From Thermosipho atlanticus DSM 15807 (GTDB lineage Bacteria > Thermotogota > Thermotogae > Thermotogales > Fervidobacteriaceae), in NCBI RefSeq assembly GCF_900129985.1, contig NZ_FQXN01000007.1, positions 1 through 58,396 of the forward strand: DNA of 58,396 bases, in the 5' to 3' direction. The position numbers were made by a program, and so were the translations under genes. Each line of letters starts with the position of its first letter. Positions within the stretch are counted from its first letter, which is position 1. Positions 8,866-17,580 of the stretch are shown here, piece by piece. The notes beneath the pieces were generated by a model, which did no database searches, was not told the DNA's origin, and worked only from the letters and a program-made list of their open reading frames with translations.

Positions 8866-10062
8866 CTAACATTTCCCGATGTATTCTATAACATCTTCAT
8901 CGAATTTTTTAACAGAATTTGTTAGTTTTCCTACGCGTTTTATAGTTTCCTCCACATCGTTTGCAACTATACCATTTCCACATGGAACGTCTATGTTTTT
9001 TAGAGCAAGATTACTTGTTTGAAGAGCTACCATTGTACCCGTAGCGGCTTTAAGAGCACAGCCTCTTTTTGCACCATCGCATGTTAAGCCGAACAGGGTT
9101 CCAAGGGTATCATTTATTGCTTTTTTTATTTGTAATTTATTTCCTCCTTTTAAGTAAGTTAACCCTGCAGCACTACCAGATGCTGAAATAATTCCTGCAC
9201 CACAAATAGGCGTTAATAGACCAGTATATGCTTTAATGTAAATTGTTACGAAGATACTTAGAAGGGTAGCCTTTAAAATAAGATTTTTTGGATAATTATT
9301 CAAATATACTGCGATTGGTAAGGTACATGCCAACCCTTGATTTCCACTACCTGCGACTGTCATGACAGGTTTTAAAGTTCCACTCATTCTTTCATCAACT
9401 GCGGCGCTAACATATTTCACATGATCATTAATCGCGGCATTTGAAAAATTGCCAGGTGTGTTAATACCAATCTTAGCTATTTCTAGATTCATCTCTATTG
9501 CTTTTTCAACGTAATCGATGACTTCTTTATCGGGGTTTTCAACATAATCTAAGATTTCGTCAATTGAATATTCCTTTATTTTTTCTAATAAATTTTTAGA
9601 AGGTTGGAATGGTTTATCTAAAATCTTGGAGGAATCAACTTCTATGTGTACTATGTTGTCATGTTTCCCTTCGATAATTACATTTACAATATGGTCTGAA
9701 ACAATTTTTGTATTGATATATAAATTATTTTTGTTTATGATAGAAATGGTTATTTTTTTTATAAGTTGTTTGGCTTTATTAATACATTTTGTATCTATAT
9801 TTTTAAGTACTTCCAAACCATCTTTGGCATTTCCACATAGAAATCCCAATGCAGCAGCCAACTCTAAACCATGAGTATCTGTACCAGGTATAGTTACGAC
9901 TAATCCATTTTTATATGTATTTTTATCAAGTTCGATCAAAATTTCTTTAAAATAGTCCTTCTCTAAATATTGTTTTGCCACTGCTGTGGAAAGAGCTACA
10001 GCTATCGGTTCTGTACAACCATATGCAGGTTTTACTTGATCAAAAAAGATTTTTTTAAGCAT
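8866..10062 (-). CDS. L-cysteine desulfidase / serine dehydratase-alpha-like protein (UPF0597, CyuA/YhaM type)
   Basis: 398 aa from ATG at 10062, preceded by AGGGGG. Family motifs are AYGCTEPIAVAL near the N-terminus, GAGIISASGSAAGLTYL, and CDGAKRGCALKAATG near the end. The conserved cysteines probably bind a 4Fe-4S cluster. Members include archaeal L-cysteine desulfidase, which makes sulfide, pyruvate and ammonia, and the CyuA/YhaM cysteine-degrading proteins. It sits directly upstream of ttuA, suggesting sulfide supply or cysteine control. Serine is the main alternative substrate. Confidence 0.85.
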   Translation of the reverse strand: MLKKIFFDQVKPAYGCTEPIAVALSTAVAKQYLEKDYFKEILIELDKNTYKNGLVVTIPGTDTHGLELAAALGFLCGNAKDGLEVLKNIDTKCINKAKQLIKKITISIINKNNLYINTKIVSDHIVNVIIEGKHDNIVHIEVDSSKILDKPFQPSKNLLEKIKEYSIDEILDYVENPDKEVIDYVEKAIEMNLEIAKIGINTPGNFSNAAINDHVKYVSAAVDERMSGTLKPVMTVAGSGNQGLACTLPIAVYLNNYPKNLILKATLLSIFVTIYIKAYTGLLTPICGAGIISASGSAAGLTYLKGGNKLQIKKAINDTLGTLFGLTCDGAKRGCALKAATGTMVALQTSNLALKNIDVPCGNGIVANDVEETIKRVGKLTNSVKKFDEDVIEYIGKC

Positions 10063-10194
10063 ATAATTCCCCCTAAAAATGATCATATATATGATTATAA
10101 CATAACAATTTTTCGTTAGTTGTTTAAAATTTCTTAATTTTGGTTTTCTTGTGATATTATATAATAGTCAAAAAAATAGATTAGGAGGGATAAG

Positions 10195-11778
10195 ATGCGT
10201 AGAGTCATTATAATTTTGTTTTTACTTGTTTCTCTACTTTCTTTAGCTTTAACTATATCAGAAGCGAAACAGATGAGCGATGGCACAGACGTTGTTATTC
10301 GCGGGATTGTTACTGTTGAGCCTGGTCCTTTTGATGTAAATATCATTTTTGTTCAAGATTCTACTGGGGGAATAAATATATATTTGAAAGGTGGATATTT
10401 TGAAGGTATTAATAGAGGAGATCTTGTTGAAATAAGTGGGTATTTGTGGACACATAGGTTAAATCGAGAAATAGTAATAGATGCTAATAAAGATAAATAT
10501 TATGCAAGAGTGATTTCAAAAGGGAATCAATTACCAACTCCTAGAAAAATTTCAACAAAAAGCATAAATGATAAAGAATTACAAGGATTATTAGTTATGG
10601 TAGAAGGTGACGTTATTGAAATAGACAAAGGTGATAGTAGAAAGGTTTATATTGACGATGGCTCGGGAAAAGGTCTGGTTTTCATACGAGAAAACACAGG
10701 GATAAACACTTCTTACTTTAAAGTAGGGATGCATTTGAAGGTTGTAGGGGTACTAGGAAGGTATCAAGCATATTTTGAACTTTGGCCTAGAGGAATTGAA
10801 GATATAGAAGCTGGGGATATATTTCCTCCAGAGGTAAAATCAATCTTTCTAAAGGAAGATAAGTTGTATATAGTTTTCAATGAAACTATTGATGAGAGTA
10901 GTGTAATAGATAATAAGACTATAAAAATTTCTGGAATAAACATAAAAACTCACGAGTCCTACTTTAATAGACAGGTGTTTATTTTTAAATTGAATAAAAA
11001 AATAGATTCACCTGTAAAGATAATGGTGAGATTCATCAAAGACGAAAATAAAAATAAAATGGGCTCTGTCGTTTTGACATTAGATCCATATAAAGATATT
11101 TATGAAAAAAGAGTTTTATTTGATGCTGGGCATGCTCAACAGGCGGGGAACGCTGACTGGGTTATTTATGGAGCTTATTCTAATTTTGCAGACAGTATAA
11201 AAAAACAGTTAAATGGTTATGTTGAAGAGACAAAAGAAGAATTGAATTACGAACTTTTAAGTTTATACAAAGTTTTAATAATACCTGAACCGAATAGACC
11301 ATTCAAGGAGAATGAGGTGAAATCAATAATAAAATTTGTTGAAAATGGTGGGGGATTGTTCTTAATTGCAGATCATGGTGATTCGGACAGAAATGGTAAT
11401 GGTTGGGATTCTCCAAAAATATTTAATACTTTTGTTGAGCGATTTGTTTTTAGATTTGTTGGTGACAATATTCAAGAAGAACCTGTCAAGTATGTTTATG
11501 AACATCCTATAACACAAAATATAAATGAAGTAGGAGTGTGGGCTGGAACAACGATTGAAATTTTAGATAAAAGTGTGGAAGTGTTACTCGCAGATAAAAA
11601 TAAAAAAGCATATTTAATTTTGGCAAAGTATGGAAAAGGAGAAATAGTGGCAATTGGGGATAGTTCTCCTTTTGATGATGGAACAGGTGATATCAACGAT
11701 GCATTACACGATGGTTGGGACTGGGGTGATGATTCAAAACTTGCGATTAATATAATAAAATATTTAATGGGAAAATAA
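10195..11778 (+). CDS. Secreted protein with OB-fold domains and a GATase-like C-terminal domain
   Basis: 527 aa. A signal peptide (about residues 1-20) is followed by two predicted OB-fold units at about 25-100 and 120-205. Each has the pattern V.IRGIVTVEPGPF and VVGVLGRY...ELWPRGIEDIE. Residues about 210-295 look like a beta-rich linker domain. Residues about 300-527 resemble the DUF4350/ThuA-type GATase-like fold (LLSLYKVLIIPEPNRPF, FVENGGGLFLIADHGD, GEIVAIGDSSPF). The OB units resemble those of YhcR-type extracellular nucleases and recur in the genes at 37022, 37766 and 39413. No catalytic assignment is possible. GGAGGG precedes the ATG. Confidence 0.7.
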   Translation: MRRVIIILFLLVSLLSLALTISEAKQMSDGTDVVIRGIVTVEPGPFDVNIIFVQDSTGGINIYLKGGYFEGINRGDLVEISGYLWTHRLNREIVIDANKDKYYARVISKGNQLPTPRKISTKSINDKELQGLLVMVEGDVIEIDKGDSRKVYIDDGSGKGLVFIRENTGINTSYFKVGMHLKVVGVLGRYQAYFELWPRGIEDIEAGDIFPPEVKSIFLKEDKLYIVFNETIDESSVIDNKTIKISGINIKTHESYFNRQVFIFKLNKKIDSPVKIMVRFIKDENKNKMGSVVLTLDPYKDIYEKRVLFDAGHAQQAGNADWVIYGAYSNFADSIKKQLNGYVEETKEELNYELLSLYKVLIIPEPNRPFKENEVKSIIKFVENGGGLFLIADHGDSDRNGNGWDSPKIFNTFVERFVFRFVGDNIQEEPVKYVYEHPITQNINEVGVWAGTTIEILDKSVEVLLADKNKKAYLILAKYGKGEIVAIGDSSPFDDGTGDINDALHDGWDWGDDSKLAINIIKYLMGK

Positions 11779-11823
11779 TTGCCATGAATCGTATGGTTAA
11801 CCAAATTGATATATATGTTTCAA

Positions 11824-11866
11824 AAAAATTTGGCTCCAGTTTTCCTGGGGCCAAATTTTTATTATT
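11824..11866 (+). terminator. Intrinsic terminator after the OB-fold/GATase-like gene
   Basis: A 14-bp stem, with left arm AAAAATTTGGCTCC and right arm GGGGCCAAATTTTT, is followed by ATTATTATT. A T-rich tail also exists on the other strand, so it may be bidirectional, serving the convergent dihydrofolate reductase gene. Confidence 0.8.
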
Positions 11867-11945
11867 ATTATATAATTTTCTGTCATGTCTAAGATAATTC
11901 TTACTTTCGGCGAAGTTATTATTTAGTTTTCTGCTTCAGCTGATA

Positions 11946-12437
11946 TTATTGAATTTTTTTATATTCTAATACAATTGTTCCGTTTTCGTTCAGGACATTT
12001 GTAGTAACTAATTTAAAGTTGAGAAATAGCGAGGGGTTTAACTTGTGAGAATTTTTAAGGATGATTGGTTCTAAAGTTATAAATATTTTGTCTACGAAAG
12101 GTAGAAAATCTTCAAAAACTTTTTTCCCTCCTATAATAGCGGCTTCGGTTATTTTCATATCTAAAATTTGATTAATTATATTTTCAGGTGTCCCTCGAAG
12201 AAAAATAACATTGTCAGAATTTCGGTAATTTTTGTGTGTAAGTACAATATTCAACCTATTCGGAAGTGGCCTTCCTATGCTTTCAAATGTTTTTCTTCCC
12301 ATAATGACTGTTCCTATTTTTGTTGTTAAATCTTTAAAATGGTTTTTATCTTCTTTTGAGCCCCAATCTAAAGAATCAAATTCCTCGACAAACATTCCCC
12401 CAAACATATCGGTCACGATTACCATACTTAAATGCAC
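11946..12437 (-). CDS. folA: Dihydrofolate reductase
   Basis: 163 aa from a GTG start with GAAGGTGG upstream. The motifs GTVIMGRKTFESIGRPLPNR and AAIIGGKKVFEDFLP match dihydrofolate reductase, particularly the Thermotoga form. The enzyme reduces dihydrofolate to tetrahydrofolate with NADPH in the cytoplasm. It stands alone, and a thymidylate synthase is not seen nearby. Thermotoga DHFR is an unusually stable dimer; this protein's similar length makes the same organisation plausible. Confidence 0.9.
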   Translation of the reverse strand: MHLSMVIVTDMFGGMFVEEFDSLDWGSKEDKNHFKDLTTKIGTVIMGRKTFESIGRPLPNRLNIVLTHKNYRNSDNVIFLRGTPENIINQILDMKITEAAIIGGKKVFEDFLPFVDKIFITLEPIILKNSHKLNPSLFLNFKLVTTNVLNENGTIVLEYKKIQ

Positions 12438-12553
12438 ATAACCACCTTCTTCAATAAACTAATTATAACATAATTAAAAAATGAAATGTTGTTAATTTTT
12501 TAAAAAAGGTCTGATTAACTTTTAAATTGTTTTATAAAAAACTTTTTATACAA

Positions 12554-12886
12554 TTAAAATGTTAAAACTTTATAATTTCCTTTCAAGAAATCGGTAATTG
12601 GTTTGCCAACATAAACGACATCAGCAATGTCAGAAAGTTTTTCTGTGATACTATGATTATCGGCACACCATTTACAAGCTAAGATTTTTATACCTCTATC
12701 TTTTAGTATTTTAATTTTCTCCTTAATTTGTGGGGTCTTAGCTACTAACTCTTCGGAAGCTCCCCAAATTATTAGCGTTAAATCACTCCACCAGTTTTGT
12801 TCATTTGAATGGTATAAATATGGAAAAATTACTTCATTAAAAGTCTGTTTGTCATTAGTGGTCCAAATTATAACAAGTTTTTCCAT
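12554..12886 (-). CDS. DsrE/DsrF-like small protein
   Basis: 110 aa from ATG at 12886, with AAGGGG upstream; this is preferred over an earlier start that would overlap the neighbouring gene. MEKLVIIWTTND, LTLIIWGASEELVA and the cysteine-containing segment ILACKWCADN fit the DsrE/F-like fold. Members often carry persulfide sulfur between proteins. One or both Cys of KWC could be the reactive residue. It begins four bases after the stop of the AhpD-like gene, in a row with cysK and cysE, so a role in sulfur handling is reasonable but not proven. Confidence 0.75.
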   Translation of the reverse strand: MEKLVIIWTTNDKQTFNEVIFPYLYHSNEQNWWSDLTLIIWGASEELVAKTPQIKEKIKILKDRGIKILACKWCADNHSITEKLSDIADVVYVGKPITDFLKGNYKVLTF

Positions 12887-12890
12887 AAGA

Positions 12891-13220
12891 TTATTCCCCT
12901 TCACAACAAGAATTTTTGTCATCATTTACTAATTTTTTCCAATAATCCCAAGTTTTTTTAGCCCATTGTTCACCAACACATCCTAAAAACATAATGACAA
13001 CTTCTAGAGTTTCTTTCAATTCTTCATCAGTTATTTTACCCTGGGCTTTTTCAAGATAGGATATTATACATGGTTCACATTTTTGACTAATAGCTAGTGA
13101 AATGGCAATTAATAGTTTATATTTTGAATCTATTGTCCCATCATTTAAAGCTTTTTTCCTCATTCTAACAAGTCCTCCGGTTACTTCCGGAAGTAACTTT
13201 CTCCATTCTTTTAAATTCAT
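12891..13220 (-). CDS. AhpD-like / carboxymuconolactone decarboxylase family protein
   Basis: 109 aa, mostly helical. The motif ISQKCEPCIISYLEKA contains the CxxC pair typical of AhpD-like proteins of the CMD family, which act as thiol-disulfide or alkylhydroperoxidase partners. The C-terminus ends in CCEGE, adding two more cysteines that could bind metal or take part in redox. It lies between cysK and the DsrE-like gene with short spacing. The substrate is unknown. Confidence 0.8.
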   Translation of the reverse strand: MNLKEWRKLLPEVTGGLVRMRKKALNDGTIDSKYKLLIAISLAISQKCEPCIISYLEKAQGKITDEELKETLEVVIMFLGCVGEQWAKKTWDYWKKLVNDDKNSCCEGE

Positions 13221-13232
13221 TTTTTACCTCCC

Positions 13233-14090
13233 TTAAATCAAAGACAAATATTTTGAGTTATCATCAGGAAAGACAGTTAATACTCTACTTAAATTGTATT
13301 TTTCTTTGATTTTTATTGCTGCGTATGCGTTTGCCGCCGAAGAAATACCAACAGAAATTCCAAGTTGATTGTTTATATATTTGAACATATGGAAGGCTTC
13401 TTCATCACTAACGGTAAATACTTCATCGATAACTGCTAAATCCAGAATTTTTGGAATAAATCCCGCTCCAATTCCCTGAATTTTGTGTTTTCCAGGATTT
13501 CCACCCGAAAGAACGGGTGAATTTGATGGTTCGACAGCTACAATTTTTACATTATTATTGAAATATTTTCTTAGAACATGCCCTACACCAGTAATAGTTC
13601 CTCCGGTACCAACACCAGCAACAAATGCATCCAAGTTGAAATTCATTTGGCTGAGAATTTCAGGGCCGGTAGTTAGTTCATGTGATATTACATTGTTGAT
13701 ATTTTCAAATTGATTGGGCATATATGCTGATTTGCTTTCTACAATTTCTAAAGCTTTTTCTATTGCTCCTTTCATTCCTTTCTCACCGGGGGTTAATACA
13801 ATATCTGCACCAAAAGCTTTCATTATATCTATTCTTTCTTTAGTCATTGTTTCGGGCATTGTTAGTATTACATTAATTCCCAATTTTTTCCCAAGCCAAG
13901 CGAGAGCGATTCCTGTGTTTCCGCTGGTAGGTTCCACTAAAATTTTATTTGTTAATTTACCATCTCTAATGGCTGCGTTAATCATAAAAAAGGCAGGTCT
14001 GTCTTTTACACTTCCACCTGGGTTGTTTCTTTCTAATTTTGCATAAATTCCTAATTTTTCAATGAAAACTATAGGAGTATTTCCAACCAT
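13233..14090 (-). CDS. cysK: Cysteine synthase (O-acetylserine sulfhydrylase)
   Basis: 285 aa, slightly shorter than enterobacterial CysK but matching the compact Thermotoga form. The PLP lysine lies in NPGGSVKDRPAFF, the substrate loop is EPTSGNTGIALAW, and the phosphate-binding loop is GVGTGGTITGVG. The enzyme joins sulfide to O-acetylserine to give cysteine. It follows cysE by 15 bases in the same operon, so the two-step pathway is encoded together. ATG start with AAGGAGGGA upstream. Confidence 0.95.
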   Translation of the reverse strand: MVGNTPIVFIEKLGIYAKLERNNPGGSVKDRPAFFMINAAIRDGKLTNKILVEPTSGNTGIALAWLGKKLGINVILTMPETMTKERIDIMKAFGADIVLTPGEKGMKGAIEKALEIVESKSAYMPNQFENINNVISHELTTGPEILSQMNFNLDAFVAGVGTGGTITGVGHVLRKYFNNNVKIVAVEPSNSPVLSGGNPGKHKIQGIGAGFIPKILDLAVIDEVFTVSDEEAFHMFKYINNQLGISVGISSAANAYAAIKIKEKYNLSRVLTVFPDDNSKYLSLI

Positions 14091-14105
14091 GTTTATCCCT
14101 CCTTG

Positions 14106-14681
14106 TTAAATTATCCATTCTATGTGTTCATAAATTTCAGTTAATTGTTCCACTTTTTTTGCTGGTATTCCGACAACTTTAGTATACGGTGCTACATCAT
14201 GTAGAACCACAGAATTAGCACCTATTTGTGCTCCGTCCCCAATTTTTATAGCGCCAAGAATTTTTGCTCCTGATCCGATTAGAACATTTCTTCCTATGTC
14301 AGGATGTCTTTTTCCCTTTTGGATGTTCCGTGATCCGAGTGTTACGCCGTGATAAATTAAAGTTCCCGTACCAATTGTAACAGTAGAACCAATAACAGTG
14401 CCAATTCCGTGATCGATAACTACACCAGGTTCAATTTCCGCTGAAGGATTTATATCAACGGCAAAAAGGACTCTTGAAACAAAGTGGAGAAGGTATGCAA
14501 GAAATTTCATATTATGTTTATAAAGGAGATGAGACCATCGGTAAAGTTTTAAAGACAAAAATCCCACATGAAAAATAAGTTGCCATTTGAACTCAATAGA
14601 AGGATCTTTTTTTAAATATTCTTCTTTATCTTTTTTTATAGCACGGAAAACATCTTTTAAGTCATTTATAAAATTACGCAC
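14106..14681 (-). CDS. cysE: Serine O-acetyltransferase
   Basis: 191 aa from a GTG start; GGAGGTGG lies about 9 bases upstream. A short helical N-terminal domain is followed by a left-handed beta-helix with hexapeptide repeats (GVVIDHGIGTVIGSTVTIG, GAKILGAIKIGDGAQIGANS). The short form resembles bacterial EpsC-type serine acetyltransferases. It makes O-acetylserine for the adjacent CysK. It is the first gene of an operon with cysK, the AhpD-like gene and the DsrE-like gene, and has a clear promoter just upstream. Confidence 0.93.
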   Translation of the reverse strand: MRNFINDLKDVFRAIKKDKEEYLKKDPSIEFKWQLIFHVGFLSLKLYRWSHLLYKHNMKFLAYLLHFVSRVLFAVDINPSAEIEPGVVIDHGIGTVIGSTVTIGTGTLIYHGVTLGSRNIQKGKRHPDIGRNVLIGSGAKILGAIKIGDGAQIGANSVVLHDVAPYTKVVGIPAKKVEQLTEIYEHIEWII

Positions 14682-14717
14682 CCCATAGAACCACCTCCAA
14701 TTAGTTTGCTCTAATTA

Positions 14718-14746
14718 AATATATCATATCTAATCATAAAAGTCAA
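14718..14746 (-). promoter_or_regulatory. Promoter of the cysE-cysK operon
   Basis: On the minus strand, TTGACT (14746-14741), a 17-base spacer, then TATATT (14723-14718), close to the sigma-70 consensus. It lies about 37 bases before the cysE start, so the leader is too short for a riboswitch. Confidence 0.8.
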
Positions 14747-14878
14747 TTAATAAAACTTTAAAAAGTGATTTTTTTTTAAAACATTTTTATTAAATTCAAT
14801 ACATTACTAGCAAATTTTCTAATATCGATATAAAAAGAAAAATTAAACTATCGTTTACTTTCATGTTAGTTTAAACGC

Positions 14879-14907
14879 TTGACATCATACACACAATATG
14901 ATATTAT
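14879..14907 (+). promoter_or_regulatory. Promoter of the Lys-Leu-Gly tRNA cluster
   Basis: TTGACA at 14879-14884, a 17-base spacer, TATTAT at 14902-14907, then tRNA-Lys 26 bases downstream. Confidence 0.85.
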
Positions 14908-14932
14908 TTTAATCGGCTCATGAAGCCTGGAT

Positions 14933-15008
14933 GACCTGGTAGCTCAGCAGGTAGAGCACCTGACTTTTAATCAGGGGGCCGCGGGTTCGAATCCCGCCCG
15001 GGTCACCA
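14933..15008 (+). tRNA. tRNA-Lys(UUU)
   Basis: Acceptor GACCTGG pairs with CCGGGTC (one G-T pair). The anticodon loop is CTTTTAA with anticodon TTT, the T arm is GCGGGTTCGAATCCCGC, and CCA is encoded. 76 nt; first of three co-transcribed tRNAs. Confidence 0.97.
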
Positions 15009-15013
15009 GAGGG

Positions 15014-15100
<87 letters not shown>

Positions 15101-15110
15101 AAGCTGGAAT

Positions 15111-15185
15111 GCGGGTGTAGCTCAGCGGTAGAGCGCCTGCTTGCCAAGCAGGAGGTCGCGGGTTCAAATCCCGTCGCCCGCTCCA
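15111..15185 (+). tRNA. tRNA-Gly(GCC)
   Basis: Acceptor GCGGGTG/CGCCCGC, anticodon loop TTGCCAA (anticodon GCC), encoded CCA. 75 nt. Followed by a terminator. Confidence 0.97.
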
Positions 15186-15203
15186 AAATACGAGATATGT
15201 AAC

Positions 15204-15238
15204 AAAAAAGCTCCTTGTACGAGGAGCTTTTTATTTTT
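15204..15238 (+). terminator. Terminator of the tRNA cluster
   Basis: AAAAAGCTCCT and AGGAGCTTTTT form the stem, with a short TGTACG-type loop, followed by TATTTTTTC. Confidence 0.9.
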
Positions 15239-15248
15239 TCAATTATAA

Positions 15249-15282
15249 AGTGGAAAAAAGTGGCTCATTTGAGCCACTTTTT
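15249..15282 (-). terminator. Terminator after rplA
   Basis: The palindrome AAAAAGTGGCTCATTTGAGC continues to CACTTTTT. Read on the minus strand it directly follows the rplA stop and ends in CCACTTTTTTCC. It closes the secE-nusG-rplK-rplA transcript before rplJ, rplL or rpoBC, which are not next to it here. Confidence 0.85.
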
Positions 15283-15985
15283 ATTTTTCTTCAGCTATTG
15301 TAACTGGGTCAACCTTTATTCCTGGTCCCATTGTCGTTGACAGTACAACCTTTTTTATAAAGTTACCTTTAACACCTGCTGGTCTAAGATTGAGAATTTG
15401 TTCGTATGCAGATTTTATATTTTCTTTTAGTTTATCTGTTTCAAATGAAACTTTGCCAACAGGAAGATGTAGATTACCAGTTTTATCAGTTCTAACTTCT
15501 AGCCTTCCCTTTTTAAATTCTTTTACGGCTTCTGCTACGTTTTCAGTGACTGTTCCAGCTTTTGGATTAGGCATTAATCCTCGTGGACCGAGTATTTTAC
15601 CGAGTCTACCAATTATTCTCATCATGTCGGGTGTGGCAATTGCAACATCAAAATCTAAAAAGTTTTCTTTTTGAATTTTTTCTGCAAGATCTTCAGCACC
15701 GACGTAGTCTGCACCGGCTTCTTTTGCTTGCTCAGCTTTTTCACCTTTGGCAAAAACTAATACTTTTACTTCTTTTCCTGTACCGTGTGGCAGAGAAACT
15801 GTACTTCTAATTTGTTGGTCAGATTTTCTGTAGTCTATGTTTGTTTTTATGTGCAATTCAACTGTTTCATCAAATTTGGCAGTGGCAACTTTTTTGGCTA
15901 AATCAACAGCTTCATCTAAATTATATTGTTTTTCCCTGTCAATTAACTTTCTAACTTCATTATACCTCTTGGAGTGCTTCGGCAT
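15281..15985 (-). CDS. rplA: 50S ribosomal protein L1
   Basis: 234 aa, the normal L1 length. [30 protein letters not shown] and the signature [20 protein letters not shown] identify L1. It binds 23S rRNA at the L1 stalk and usually represses translation of the L11-L1 mRNA. It follows rplK by 27 bases and ends at a terminator. The start is ATG with GGAAGGAGG upstream. Confidence 0.98.
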   Translation of the reverse strand: MPKHSKRYNEVRKLIDREKQYNLDEAVDLAKKVATAKFDETVELHIKTNIDYRKSDQQIRSTVSLPHGTGKEVKVLVFAKGEKAEQAKEAGADYVGAEDLAEKIQKENFLDFDVAIATPDMMRIIGRLGKILGPRGLMPNPKAGTVTENVAEAVKEFKKGRLEVRTDKTGNLHLPVGKVSFETDKLKENIKSAYEQILNLRPAGVKGNFIKKVVLSTTMGPGIKVDPVTIAEEK

Positions 15986-16012
15986 TTTGCCTCCTCCTTC
16001 CTTTAATTAATA

Positions 16013-16438
16013 TTAGTCAACTACTTCTATACCCATACTTTTTGCGGTTCCTTCAATGATCTTGATTGCTGCTTCAATATCATTTGCGTTTAAATCTTCT
16101 TTTTTAATTTCAGCGATTTCTTTAAGTTGCTCTCTTGTAACTTTTCCTACAAATTTTCTCTTAGGTTCTGAAGAACCAGAATTAATTTTAGCTGCTCTTT
16201 TTAACAAGAATGAAGCTGGTGGAGTTTTGGTTACGAATGTGAAAGATCTGTCTTCGTAGACTGTAACAATAACTGGAATAAGCATACCAGCTTTGTCCGC
16301 AGTCGCCGCGTTAAACTTTTTACAAAATTCCATTAAATTAACACCACGTTGACCAAGTGCAGGTCCTACGGGTGGAGCAGGAGTAGCTTTACCAGCTTCT
16401 AGTTGCAACCTTACTTGTGCTACAACTTTCTTTGCCAT
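16013..16438 (-). CDS. rplK: 50S ribosomal protein L11
   Basis: 141 aa. The N-terminal proline-rich segment [19 protein letters not shown] and the C-terminal rRNA-binding domain ending SMGIEVVD are typical of L11. It binds the GTPase-associated centre of 23S rRNA. ATG start behind AAAGGAGG. Located between nusG and rplA, as in most bacteria. Confidence 0.98.
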   Translation of the reverse strand: MAKKVVAQVRLQLEAGKATPAPPVGPALGQRGVNLMEFCKKFNAATADKAGMLIPVIVTVYEDRSFTFVTKTPPASFLLKRAAKINSGSSEPKRKFVGKVTREQLKEIAEIKKEDLNANDIEAAIKIIEGTAKSMGIEVVD

Positions 16439-16490
16439 AATTTAACCTCCTTTGTGTGGTTATAGGGTTAACCCTCCCACGAATTGCAAG

Positions 16491-17561
16491 TTAATCTATT
16501 TTTTCAACCTCAGTTGTGTGCACAGTTACTGGAGTTTCTCTACCAAAAATAGTAACTGTAACTTTCAGTTCGTTATGTTCCGGATTGATTTCTTTTACGT
16601 GTCCAACGAAACCTTCAAAAGGACCAGAAATAATCTTGACGACATCTCCAACTTCATAATCAAATTCAATTTTGACTTGTTGAACTTTTTCAACTTTAGG
16701 AGTTTCTTCAATACCAGAAAGTCTTAAAATTACCTTTACTTCATTGTCTTTTATAGGTATTGGTCTTCCACCAGAAGAAACAAAGTCAATAATTCCAGGT
16801 ACAGTTCTAACAAAATGCCAAAATTCGTCATTCATGATCATTTCAACGAATAAATAACCCGGGAATAATTTTCGGATTCTTACTTTCTGAACCCTAATTT
16901 CCTTTTTTGTTGGAAAATCAATTATTTCCACTCTTCCAGAACTTTTTGTAACGATTTTTTTGGGTTCTGCTAAGATTTGGCCAGCTTTTACGTTATCTCC
17001 TTTTTTTACTAAACTTGTATTAATAGTTTCATATGGTACAGCGTAAATATCCTTTTCATTAGAAGCGTTTAATATTACTATCCTTTTCATTCGCTCAGTT
17101 TGAATGATTTTTCCGTCAATTTCACAAATAATTTCCCCATCCTCAGTTAATGGCATACCTTGTTTAACGTATCCGCCGACTTTTAAGCCGGTGATTGGTT
17201 TATTTTTCTGAGGTATTACATATGTTTTAGTAAATTTTTTATCTGCCGTTTCAATTACAATTTTTTTTGCATTTCTCACATCTATAATTTTTCCGTCTTT
17301 CCTTACTCTTATAGCAGGTTCTTCGGCTAAAACATCACCTTTTTTAACATTTGTCCCGTTAGAAACGAAAAGTTTGGCGTTTAAAGAAACAATATGCCTT
17401 TCAACAGATTTTGCAGAGGCATCTATTACTACTTCTTCGGGTAATAAAACTTTTGATATCAAATGCTCATATCCTTGAGCCTTAACTTTAGCCTCAAGGT
17501 TTTCTTTAGCGGCAGCTTCATAGCCTGCCAATGTTTGTAATATATACCACCTTTTTTTCAT
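16491..17561 (-). CDS. nusG: Transcription factor NusG with a large internal insertion
   Basis: 356 aa, about twice the usual NusG length. The NGN domain begins KKRWYILQTLAGYE and is interrupted after about residue 45 by an extra beta-rich domain of roughly 170 residues. It resumes at LFPGYLFVEMIMND and VRTVPGIIDFVSSGG. The C-terminal KOW domain holds GDVVKIISGPFEGFVGHVKE. The same kind of insertion is known in Thermotoga NusG (domain II). NusG modulates RNA polymerase and couples transcription to Rho or ribosomes. The gene follows secE by about 20 bases. Confidence 0.96.
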   Translation of the reverse strand: MKKRWYILQTLAGYEAAAKENLEAKVKAQGYEHLISKVLLPEEVVIDASAKSVERHIVSLNAKLFVSNGTNVKKGDVLAEEPAIRVRKDGKIIDVRNAKKIVIETADKKFTKTYVIPQKNKPITGLKVGGYVKQGMPLTEDGEIICEIDGKIIQTERMKRIVILNASNEKDIYAVPYETINTSLVKKGDNVKAGQILAEPKKIVTKSSGRVEIIDFPTKKEIRVQKVRIRKLFPGYLFVEMIMNDEFWHFVRTVPGIIDFVSSGGRPIPIKDNEVKVILRLSGIEETPKVEKVQQVKIEFDYEVGDVVKIISGPFEGFVGHVKEINPEHNELKVTVTIFGRETPVTVHTTEVEKID

Positions 17562-17580
17562 TTTACCACCTCAAAAAAGA

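Noticed and set aside
14747-14878. AT-rich stretch between cysE and the tRNA-Lys promoter as a possible T-box or S-box riboswitch
   Set aside because: The cysE promoter lies closer to the gene, leaving a leader of only a few tens of bases, and no T-box motif is present.
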